Origin: Treponema sp.
GTDB taxonomy: Bacteria; Spirochaetota; Spirochaetia; Treponematales; Breznakiellaceae
Reading direction: 5' to 3'
Assembly (NCBI GenBank): GCA_031288815.1
Contig: JAITQR010000172.1
Coordinates: forward strand, 1 to 6,360
DNA length: 6,360 nt
In this document: positions 1 to 6,351 of the stretch, piece after piece
Numbering within the stretch: the first letter of the stretch is position 1
How the letters are laid out: every line of letters begins with the position of its first letter
Translations under genes and position numbers: made by a program
The notes under the pieces: model-generated
Told to the model about the DNA's origin: nothing
What the model saw: only the letters and a program-made list of their open reading frames with translations
Databases searched by the model: none

Positions 1-135
1 GGCCGGGGGCTTTCGGTATACCAAGCCGTCGCGGCGGCCAAGAGGTTCGTCACCGAAAGTTTAAGCCGGGGTTTTGCCCTGAACCGCTGGGTCGGTCCGG
101 GAAACCCCGGCGGCTGGCGTCAGGCATTTACCTAG
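1..135 (+). CDS. thiD: ThiD/PdxK-family hydroxymethylpyrimidine (phosphate) kinase, C-terminal end only
   Basis: This is the last 44 codons of a gene that begins upstream of the window, read in frame 1 to the TAG at 133-135. The visible tail contains a helix (LSVYQAVAAAKRFVTESL) followed by FALNRWVGPGNP. This is the usual ending of ThiD and PdxK kinases: a helix of the type 'EAV..AK.FVT.AI', then a Gly-Pro-containing tail after 'F.LN..VGP'. Members phosphorylate 4-amino-5-hydroxymethyl-2-methylpyrimidine and its monophosphate for thiamine synthesis, and some act on pyridoxal. The catalytic residues are outside the window, so ThiD cannot be separated from PdxK here. It is on the same strand as the downstream genes but about 400 bp away, across a terminator-like hairpin, so it is probably not in their operon. 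Confidence 0.75.
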   Translation, partial: GRGLSVYQAVAAAKRFVTESLSRGFALNRWVGPGNPGGWRQAFT

Positions 136-213
136 ACTTTGTCGCGCTTCGCGTGTGAAACCCTAAAAATCGCCTCTCCGGCTGTTTTTTACCCCCAAAA
201 GCCCGAAAGCGGC

Positions 214-235
214 CCGTAAATCGTGGTTTTTACGG
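214..235. repeat. 7-bp inverted repeat (small hairpin)
   Basis: CCGTAAA at 214-220 pairs perfectly with TTTACGG at 229-235 around an 8-nt loop. It lies about 80 bp after the kinase stop. No T-run follows on the + strand, so it does not qualify as an intrinsic terminator. It may be an RNA 3'-end structure or chance. Confidence 0.4.
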
Positions 236-265
236 CATAAAAGGACGCGAAAACCCACAAGCGGG

Positions 266-281
266 ATTTTATTCATAAAAT
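266..281. promoter_or_regulatory. AT-rich palindrome, candidate operator
   Basis: ATTTTAT at 266-272 and ATAAAAT at 275-281 are perfect inverted repeats separated by TC. This 16-bp dyad resembles a dimeric-regulator operator. Most of its right half (270-280) recurs in inverted orientation at 419-429, on the far side of the GC-rich hairpin. The function is inferred only. AT-rich palindromes of this size can arise by chance in an intergenic stretch. Confidence 0.35.
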
Positions 282-429
282 ATGCAAAAAGCTCCGATTA
301 TCCGGCTCCCGTGAAGCTTTGGTTCGGGCGCGGTTTCACCTGAATACGCGATAAATCCCGATTAACGGGTATACCGCGGAGCTTCGGCTCGACGGAGTCC
401 GCGAAGCCAAATACCCATTTTTATGAATA
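270..429. repeat. 11-bp inverted repeat bracketing a GC-rich hairpin
   Basis: TATTCATAAAA at 270-280 is the exact reverse complement of TTTTATGAATA at 419-429, and the strong hairpin at 367-416 lies between them. The arrangement could be a pair of regulator sites, a long-range RNA stem, or the termini of a small non-autonomous element of about 160 bp. The direct flanks share only TTT (267-269 and 430-432 region), which is too little to argue for a target-site duplication. No coding capacity is seen inside. Confidence 0.35.
367..424 (+). terminator. Nested GC-rich hairpin followed by T-run: intrinsic terminator or attenuator
   Basis: The outer stem is GGGTAT (367-372) with ATACCC (411-416). 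The inner stem is CGCGGA (375-380) with TCCGCG (398-403). It is extended by CTTCG (382-386) with CGGAG (393-397), including one G-U pair and a bulged G at 381, to a 6-nt loop. Five Ts follow at 418-422, so the structure points along the + strand; the opposite strand has no T-run. Two alternative pairings compete with it: GAGC-TTCG-GCTC at 379-390, a UUCG tetraloop hairpin, and GCTTCG (381-386) with CGAAGC (402-407). It lies about 230 nt after the kinase stop and about 115 nt before the lipoprotein start. It could end readthrough from the kinase gene or attenuate the downstream unit. Confidence 0.5.
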
Positions 430-537
430 TTTCGCCTCTGTTTTATGCGCGAAACGCACCAAATTCCCGGGCGAAAGACGCCGAAACAAAACCGTCAAAA
501 CCTTGCAAACAGGCCGCGATTGGATAAAGATGGGAAT

Positions 538-1692
538 ATGCGGGAATGTGGAGCGGGGCGTTGTTTCCGCTCGGGTATCTGGCGGCGGTTTTTAACCCTG
601 TTATGCCTGGCGGGACTTGTCTTTACCGGCTGCGAAAACGATTCATCCTGGAAGCAGGGGAAACCCCTGCCCAAAGAAAAAATAAAGATCGGGATCATTC
701 ACCCCAATGGCATCGGCCGGGAATCGGGGTATGACTACGCCCACTACAGGGGAATCCTTCAAATGCGGCGGCAATTGGGGCTCGGGGACGAACAGATCAC
801 CCGGAGGCCCAACATATTCGACCAGGACAGCCGGGAGGTGGAAAACGCCATACGGGACTGCATCGCGGAAGGGGCGAATATCATCCTTGCCCTCAGTTGG
901 GGTTACGGGGAAACCTGTGAAAAACTGGCCGGCCAGTTCCCCGGGGTTGTCTTTACCCACGGAATAGGCGTGGGGTCCAACGGCGCGAATTTTACCAGTT
1001 TTTCCGGCAAGTTTTACCAGGCCCGGTACCTTTCCGGCATTGTGGCGGGAAAGAAAACCAAAACAAACAAGATAGGCTACGTGGCGGCCATGGGTAAGGG
1101 TAACGGGCAGGTAACGGGGGGAATCGACGCCTTTGCCCTGGGAGTCGAGTCGGTCAACCCCGCCGCCCGGGTCTATGTCAAGGTAACCCACAGTTGGCTT
1201 GATCCGATGGGCGAAACCGAAGCGGCCAGGATCCTTATCGCCTTGGGCTGCGATGTAATCGCCGAGCACGTCAACGGCCCGGCGGCCATGGTGGCCGCGC
1301 AGAACGCCGGCGTATGGGGAATCGGCTACAACAGCGACATGAAGGCCGACGCCCCCCGGGCGGTTTTAACATCGGTGGTTATGAACTGGGAGGTGTATTA
1401 CACCCGTCTGATACGGAGTATCATCGACGGCGATTTTACCGCCGAACCTTATTCCGGCGGCATCGCGGAAGGACTGCTGGACATCAGTCCCCTCTCCCCG
1501 GAACAGGTCACGCCGGACACCATAGAAGCCGTTGAAAGGGCCAGGCGGCGCATCATCGAAGGGTTTAACGTATTTAGCGGGGTGTTTGAAACCAACGAGG
1601 GCTTCACCGTGGACTCGGAAGGCACTGGGCCTGAGGAAAGTGAAATTCTGAAAGACATCCACTGGTATTACCGTAATGTTGTTGAACTATAG
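538..1692 (+). CDS. BMP/Med-family substrate-binding lipoprotein, probable ligand sensor
   Basis: The protein is 384 residues from the ATG at 538. The frame is open back to ATG 445, but that start has no ribosome site and would put 31 polar residues before the signal peptide. From 538, Arg-rich residues 1-17 and a hydrophobic core (about 18-28) lead to LVFTGC, with the lipidated Cys at residue 32. Phe at -3 is unusual outside spirochaetes. The mature part matches the basic-membrane-protein class of periplasmic binding proteins: IKIGIIHP near residue 48, YDYAHYRG at 65-72, YQARYLSGIVAG ending at 171, SWLDP at 219-223 and GYNSDM at 263-268. In spirochaetes, relatives such as PnrA/TmpC bind purine nucleosides; the ligand here is unknown. 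No ABC ATPase or permease gene is present, and the gene runs directly into a sensor kinase. I infer a sensory role, though transport with components elsewhere remains possible. Confidence 0.88.
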   Translation: MRECGAGRCFRSGIWRRFLTLLCLAGLVFTGCENDSSWKQGKPLPKEKIKIGIIHPNGIGRESGYDYAHYRGILQMRRQLGLGDEQITRRPNIFDQDSREVENAIRDCIAEGANIILALSWGYGETCEKLAGQFPGVVFTHGIGVGSNGANFTSFSGKFYQARYLSGIVAGKKTKTNKIGYVAAMGKGNGQVTGGIDAFALGVESVNPAARVYVKVTHSWLDPMGETEAARILIALGCDVIAEHVNGPAAMVAAQNAGVWGIGYNSDMKADAPRAVLTSVVMNWEVYYTRLIRSIIDGDFTAEPYSGGIAEGLLDISPLSPEQVTPDTIEAVERARRRIIEGFNVFSGVFETNEGFTVDSEGTGPEESEILKDIHWYYRNVVEL

Positions 1693-4600
1693 TCTTAAAA
1701 TGATCCCGGCGGGGCTCCGTGAAAAAAACCTGCTGATATCAAAGGACCTGATCAAAAAAAACTACCCCCAGCTGGTCATGGTATTTGCGGCTTTTCTTTT
1801 AATGATCCTTATGGGCAGTTTCTTCATGGGCCGTATTCTGCGGAACCGCCTTCGGGCCGGAGCGGAAGAAGCGCTCTTTGCCGTGGAGGGGAACATCAAA
1901 GCGGGACTCGCGGAAGCGGAGGTGACCCTGCACAATTCCTACTACATAGTCCGGAACATGATAAACCAGGGAGCCTCCCAGCAAGAGGTACTGGATTACC
2001 TTAAGGGTATTACCGGCTGGATGCGGCAGCGCTCCGGCGGACTCATGGAATTTTACGGGATCTACGGGTATATCCGGGGGGAATTCATAGACAGCATAGG
2101 CCTCGGCCCCGGAAAGGAATATGTACCCCAGCGGCAGCCCTGGTACCAGACCGCGGTGCGGAGCGGAACCAGGGTGGGTTATACCGTACCGTACAGGGAC
2201 GAGAGAACCGGGGAGATGATCATTTCCGCCGTCAGAAACCTTGATACCCCGGAGGGGGAAATTTACGGAATCCTGGCGGTGGATATAGACATCGCCTGGC
2301 TGGTGAATTACACCGCCTCCCTAAAGCTTGCCCCCGGCGGTTACGGCATGCTCATAAGCCGGAATATGACCCTGATGGGCCACCCCTCCCGGGCATACCT
2401 GGGCTCTCAGATGCGGGATCTGGCTTCTTCCGGCGGAAGCTCCGCGGGAAAGGCGTATATCGGGATATCCCAGACCCTCTGGGGCGGCGGGGAAGTATCG
2501 GGCCTGCGGATCGTGGATACCAGCGGCGTTCAGGTTACCGTGTTCTTCCGGCGCATGGTTAACGGGTGGTACGTGGGGATCGTAACTCCCTACCGGCGTT
2601 TCTACCAGGATCTGTTTTACGCGATCGCGGTACTTACCCTGCTGGGATTCATCATGGCGGGCCTTCTCAGCTATATACTCCTCCGCCTAAGCGCCGCGAA
2701 GGCCCGTTCCGACGAGGAAAACAAATCCAAGTCTTCCTTCCTAACCCGGATGAGCCACGATATCCGCACCCCCATGAACGCCATCATCGGCATGAGCGAA
2801 CTTGCCCTGCGGGAGGATCTGAGCGAGCGGTGCCGGGAGTATGTGTCCGGCATCAGGCAGGCGGGAGACAACCTGCTTTCCATCATCGACGATATCCTTG
2901 ATTTTTCCAAAATCGAATCGGGAAAGCTGGAGATTGTAAACGCCGATTATTTTTTCCCCTCCCTGTTAAACGACATCATAAGCATTACCCGTGTACACCT
3001 TTACGAAAAACCTGTTTTGTTTGTTACCCGGATCGAAGGCTCCCTGCCCCTGGTCATGCGGGGCGACGAATTCCGGATCCGGCAGATTCTGCTTAATATC
3101 CTGGATAACGCCGTCAAATACACCAAGGAAGGCTCCATAACCCTGAGCATCAAAAACAGCAACGACGCTAAGCCCGGGGCGGGGGATACCATCCTCCTCT
3201 CCTTTGAGATTGCCGATACCGGCGTGGGGATTAAACCGGAAGACAGGGAAAAGCTTTTTGAGGGATTCTCCTGGATAGACACAAAAATTAACCGGGATAT
3301 TGAGGGAATCGGCCTGGGACTGACCATTGCCCGGAATTTCTGCGTCCTCATGGGCGGGAATATCACCGTGGATTCATCCTACGGCCAGGGCAGCGTCTTT
3401 ACGGTAAACCTGCCGCAGAAGGTTGTGGACGCCACGCCCTTTGCCAGGGTGGAAAACCCGGAAACAAAAAGCGTCCTCGTCTACGGGGGAAGCCGGATAC
3501 AGGGGGAGTCTATTGCCTACACCGCGGATAAGCTGGGGGTACCATGCGCCATGGCCTCTAATCCGGCCGATTTTCTGGAACAGTTGAAAAAACACGCCTG
3601 GGGCTTTGTATTTACGTCTTCCCTCCTCTTTGACAAGGTTCGGGAGATACTGGGGGAATCCCCCGAAACAGCCCTGGTACTCCTCGCGGAATACGGGGAG
3701 ACCGCGCGGGCGGGCGTCCGCGTTCTCTCCCTGCCGGTTCATCCCGTATCGCTGGCGAATATCCTGAACGGAAAAAGGGACAACAAGGTTTACAACAAAA
3801 CTGAAAACCCGGAGTTCCGTTTTACCGCCCCCGACGCCAGGGTTCTTATTGTGGACGATATAGCCACAAACCTGAGCGTGGCGAAAGGACTCCTGTCGCC
3901 CTATAAAATGCGGATCGACTGCTGCGGTTCCGGGCTTGAAGCGCTGCGGCTGGCGGAACAGAACCGTTACGACCTGGTGTTCCTGGACCACATGATGCCC
4001 GGCATGGACGGCATAGAAACCGCCGCGGCGATCCGGGCTTTGGACAAAGCCCACGCGAAAGATCTGCCCCTGGTCGCCCTAACCGCCAACGCCATCGCCG
4101 GCATGCGGGAAATGTTTCTGGAAAAAGGCTTCAACGATTACCTTGCCAAACCCATAGAAATCGCTAAGATGGAAAACATACTGGAAAAATGGATACCCAA
4201 ATCCAAACAGCGGAAACCAACGGGAAGCGGCAGGGAAATAAAAACCGAAGACCGGGCGGAGCCGGGCGAACCGCCTCCTTCCCCGGGGGAAAATTCCCAA
4301 AAGGCGGCGGATTCCGCCGGCAAGCCCCCGTTTTTCATAGAGGGCCTGGATACGGCCAGGGGAATCGTCATGACCGGCGGAACCGAAGCCGGGTATCGCG
4401 GCGTTCTTGCCGCCTATTACCAGGACGCCCTTGAACGCCTCCCCCTGCTGGAGAAGCCGCCGGAGAAGGGGGAACTTCCCTCGTTTGTCATTCAAGTCCA
4501 CGCCCTGAAGAGCGCCTCCGCCTCTATCGGCGCGGCGGACCTGTCGAAAGAAGCGATGGAACTGGAAACGGCCGGAAAAGCGGGAGATCTCCCGGCGATC

Positions 4601-4918
4601 CGGGAAAAACTCCCGGGTTTCCGGGAAAAACTGAGGCGGCTTACCGGGGAACTGGAAAAAAGCGGCGTCCTGGAGGAGCCGGATATAAACGAGGAGGATT
4701 CGGCTTCCGAAACGGAAGGGGCCTTCCTTCCCCTGCTCGTATCGCTGAGGGAGGCTTTCGGGAGAAACGATCTCAGGGAAATAGATCGCCTGGTGGAGAA
4801 ACTGGAAAACGCGGCCCCGGCGGGAAAAGAAAAAAAGCTTCTGTCGAATATTTCCGATAAACTTTTAATGGCGGAATATGACGAGGCCCGGGAAGCGCTG
4901 GAGGAATTTTTAGGGTAG
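1676..4918 (+). CDS. Hybrid sensor histidine kinase: dCache-like sensor, HisKA, HATPase, degenerate receiver, receiver, HPt
   Basis: This 1080-residue inner-membrane kinase carries three relay sites. TM1 is about 33-51 and TM2 about 314-337. Between them is a dCache-like sensor domain with RQPWY (153-157), VPYRDERTGE, and ILAVDIDI ending at 206. The HisKA H-box MSHDIRTPMNAI has H361. The ATPase domain has N474/N478, DTGVG (514-518) and GIGLGL (544-549). A receiver-like domain without phosphorylation residues spans about 598-700. The true receiver has D727/D728, phospho-acceptor D771 (FLDHMMPGMDG), T803 and K825. A charged linker (about 838-885) leads to an HPt domain with H942 in HALKSASASIGA. 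A helical tail follows, about 1012-1080. The ATG at 1676 overlaps the lipoprotein gene by 17 bp, while ATG 1700 would leave 7 bp. Neither has a clear ribosome site, so translation may be coupled. The inferred flow is H361 to D771 to H942, then to the next gene's receiver. Confidence 0.93.
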   Translation: MLLNYSLKMIPAGLREKNLLISKDLIKKNYPQLVMVFAAFLLMILMGSFFMGRILRNRLRAGAEEALFAVEGNIKAGLAEAEVTLHNSYYIVRNMINQGASQQEVLDYLKGITGWMRQRSGGLMEFYGIYGYIRGEFIDSIGLGPGKEYVPQRQPWYQTAVRSGTRVGYTVPYRDERTGEMIISAVRNLDTPEGEIYGILAVDIDIAWLVNYTASLKLAPGGYGMLISRNMTLMGHPSRAYLGSQMRDLASSGGSSAGKAYIGISQTLWGGGEVSGLRIVDTSGVQVTVFFRRMVNGWYVGIVTPYRRFYQDLFYAIAVLTLLGFIMAGLLSYILLRLSAAKARSDEENKSKSSFLTRMSHDIRTPMNAIIGMSELALREDLSERCREYVSGIRQAGDNLLSIIDDILDFSKIESGKLEIVNADYFFPSLLNDIISITRVHLYEKPVLFVTRIEGSLPLVMRGDEFRIRQILLNILDNAVKYTKEGSITLSIKNSNDAKPGAGDTILLSFEIADTGVGIKPEDREKLFEGFSWIDTKINRDIEGIGLGLTIARNFCVLMGGNITVDSSYGQGSVFTVNLPQKVVDATPFARVENPETKSVLVYGGSRIQGESIAYTADKLGVPCAMASNPADFLEQLKKHAWGFVFTSSLLFDKVREILGESPETALVLLAEYGETARAGVRVLSLPVHPVSLANILNGKRDNKVYNKTENPEFRFTAPDARVLIVDDIATNLSVAKGLLSPYKMRIDCCGSGLEALRLAEQNRYDLVFLDHMMPGMDGIETAAAIRALDKAHAKDLPLVALTANAIAGMREMFLEKGFNDYLAKPIEIAKMENILEKWIPKSKQRKPTGSGREIKTEDRAEPGEPPPSPGENSQKAADSAGKPPFFIEGLDTARGIVMTGGTEAGYRGVLAAYYQDALERLPLLEKPPEKGELPSFVIQVHALKSASASIGAADLSKEAMELETAGKAGDLPAIREKLPGFREKLRRLTGELEKSGVLEEPDINEEDSASETEGAFLPLLVSLREAFGRNDLREIDRLVEKLENAAPAGKEKKLLSNISDKLLMAEYDEAREALEEFLG

Positions 4919-4919
4919 G
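4912..4919 (+). promoter_or_regulatory. Ribosome binding site of the receiver-cyclase gene
   Basis: AGGGTAGG lies 7 nt upstream of ATG 4927 and covers the TAG stop of the kinase gene (4916-4918). It supports the start at 4927 over the second in-frame ATG at 4933, which would have a spacing of 13 nt. The overlap with the upstream stop codon suggests translation by reinitiating or coupled ribosomes. Confidence 0.55.
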
Positions 4920-4926
4920 CCCATAC

Positions 4927-6351
4927 ATGGACATGGACGGCGGAAAAGATCTTATTTTTCTTGTTGACGACAATTCCACGAATCTCCGGGCCGGAAAAAA
5001 CGTGCTTAGTGAAAAATATTCGGTCTCCACGGCCCCATCGGCGGCAAAGATGTTCTCCCTGCTGGAAAAAGACAAGCCGGCACTGATTCTGCTTGACATC
5101 GAAATGCCCGAAATGAACGGGTATGAGGCCATCAAAATTCTTAAATCAAAAGCGGAGACGGCGGACATTCCGGTAATCTTCCTCACCGGGAAAACCGATT
5201 CGGAGAGCGAACTGGACGGCCTCTCCCTGGGGGCCATCGACTATATCACCAAACCCTTCGTGCCCAGCCTCCTGCTTAAGCGTATAGAAGTCCATCTCCT
5301 GTTAAAAGCCCAGCAGGAGGAACTGAAAAAATTCAACGAAAACCTGCAAAAAATGGTGGAAGAAGAAACGCGGAAGGTGCTGGAACTTCATGAAACTTTC
5401 GGCCGCTACCTTTCGGACGAAATTGTAAAACAGCTTTTGGAATCTCCCGAAGGTCTCGCCCTGGGCGGCAAGAAACGGTTTATCACCATTTTACTGAGCG
5501 ATATCCGGGGCTTTACCCTTATATCCGAACAGATGGACGTGGAAGCGGTGGTTACCATGCTGAACCACTATTTCGAGATCCTGGTAGAGGTGATACACCG
5601 CTACAACGGAACCGTCATCGAATTTCTCGGGGACGGCATTCTGACGGTGTTCGGCGCGCCGGTGGACGATGAATCCCACCCCGACAAGGCCGTAGCCTGC
5701 GCGATAGAAATGCAGCTTGCCATGGATCGGATTAACCGGTGGAACCAGGAAAACGGCTTTCCCAATCTGGAAATGGGCATAGGCATTAATACGGGAGAGA
5801 CCATTGTGGGAAACATCGGTTCCCCCCGGGCGACAAAATACAACGTTGTGGGAAAAAACGTTAACCTTTGCAGCAGGGTGGAAAGCTACACCATAGGGGG
5901 ACAGATCTTTCTTTCCGAATATACCCTCAAGGCGGTAAAAGCGCCGCTAAACGTAATTCAGACCTCCGAGGTACAGCCCAAGGGCGTCCTGGAACCCATA
6001 TCCATTTACAACATAAACGCCATTGGGGAACCCTTTAACCTGAACCTTAAAACCGAAGAAATCCCCCTCATCGTCTGTAAAAAGCCCGTCCCGGTTCTGT
6101 GCTACCCGATTCGGGATAAACAGGTGGAAGCGACGGCGACGGTTTACCATGTCAGGGCCATTTCAAAAAAAGAGGCCCGCCTAATTCCCCCGAAAAAAGG
6201 CGATGAACTCAAGCGCTTTGAAAACATAAAACTGTGTTTCAACGATACCCAGGTCCTGGCAAAGGTTATCGATCAGGGGAAAGCTGAAACCACCGTTTGT
6301 TTTACCACCAGCGCGGCGGATATTCTGAACAGTATTCTGCAGACATTTTAA
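4927..6351 (+). CDS. Response regulator with class III adenylate/guanylate cyclase output and an extra C-terminal module
   Basis: This 474-residue protein has no signal peptide or membrane segment, so it is probably cytoplasmic. The N-terminal receiver (about 8-125) has D14/D15, phospho-acceptor D57 (LLDIEMPEMNG), T87 and K109. A Glu/Lys-rich coiled coil (about 124-160) connects to a class III cyclase domain (about 160-370). Both metal-binding Asp residues are present, D192 in SDIRGFT and D236 in FLGDG, as are the transition-state residues N313 and R317 in VNLCSRVE. The domain should therefore be active. The base-selecting positions read Glu232 and Asn306, not the Lys with Asp or Thr of adenylate cyclases. 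Residues 385-474 form an additional, probably beta-rich module that I do not firmly recognise; it is faintly PilZ-like. The gene starts 8 bp after the kinase stop. The kinase's HPt His942 is the likely phosphodonor to D57, regulating cAMP or cGMP synthesis. Confidence 0.92.
   Translation: MDMDGGKDLIFLVDDNSTNLRAGKNVLSEKYSVSTAPSAAKMFSLLEKDKPALILLDIEMPEMNGYEAIKILKSKAETADIPVIFLTGKTDSESELDGLSLGAIDYITKPFVPSLLLKRIEVHLLLKAQQEELKKFNENLQKMVEEETRKVLELHETFGRYLSDEIVKQLLESPEGLALGGKKRFITILLSDIRGFTLISEQMDVEAVVTMLNHYFEILVEVIHRYNGTVIEFLGDGILTVFGAPVDDESHPDKAVACAIEMQLAMDRINRWNQENGFPNLEMGIGINTGETIVGNIGSPRATKYNVVGKNVNLCSRVESYTIGGQIFLSEYTLKAVKAPLNVIQTSEVQPKGVLEPISIYNINAIGEPFNLNLKTEEIPLIVCKKPVPVLCYPIRDKQVEATATVYHVRAISKKEARLIPPKKGDELKRFENIKLCFNDTQVLAKVIDQGKAETTVCFTTSAADILNSILQTF

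Larger units (their letters stand above)
136..537. other. Non-coding intergenic stretch rich in inverted repeats
   Basis: About 400 bp separate the kinase stop from the preferred start of the lipoprotein gene. I see no convincing protein gene on either strand. An in-frame extension of the lipoprotein frame is open from 445, but it lacks a ribosome site and looks non-coding. The stretch holds several short inverted repeats: CCGTAAA/TTTACGG (214-220 with 229-235), the palindrome at 266-281, CCCG/CGGG (357-360 with 366-369), and the hairpin at 367-424. I looked for a sigma-70 promoter and found no well-spaced -35/-10 pair. TAAAAT at 276-281 could be a -10 element but has no good -35 partner. The promoter of the three-gene unit presumably lies in this stretch. 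Confidence 0.6.

Noticed and set aside
143..190. Intrinsic terminator directly after the kinase gene (CGCG/CGCG hairpin at 143-153, T-run at 185-190)
   Set aside because: The 4-bp hairpin is about 30 nt away from the T-run, and no GC stem immediately precedes the Ts.
155..339. Perfect 8-bp inverted repeat GTGAAACC (155-162) with GGTTTCAC (332-339)
   Set aside because: The arms are 169 bp apart and short. A local alternative (GTGAA 311-315 with TTCAC 335-339) is equally plausible, so this is not distinguishable from chance.
171..360. Possible TPP riboswitch, prompted by the upstream ThiD-like gene and an ACCTGA-containing stretch near 338
   Set aside because: The essential CTGAGA element is absent, the 3' motif does not continue as ACCTGATCTGGATAATGCC, and the segment lies downstream of the thiamine-type gene.
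503..530. Promoter-like TTGCAA (503-508) and TAAAGA (525-530), 16-bp spacing
   Set aside because: The -10 matches consensus at only half its positions, and transcription would start at about the ATG at 538, leaving no leader.
643..1269. Long open frame on the minus strand (208 codons) opposite the lipoprotein gene
   Set aside because: It lies opposite a well-supported gene. Its translation is low-complexity Pro/Gly-rich with no recognisable domain, as expected from GC-rich codons read antisense.
2566..2901. Second + strand open frame inside the kinase gene
   Set aside because: It is out of frame with the H-box region and has no domain or start signal.
3374..4054. Minus-strand open frame of 226 codons inside the kinase gene
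   Set aside because: It is the antisense of the degenerate receiver and true receiver coding region. It has no ribosome site or recognisable motif.
4079..4501. Minus-strand open frame of 140 codons
   Set aside because: It lies opposite the receiver, linker and HPt coding region and has no independent support.
4773..5237. Minus-strand open frame spanning the kinase-cyclase junction
   Set aside because: The composition is that of an antisense shadow, and both sense genes are clearly coding across this span.
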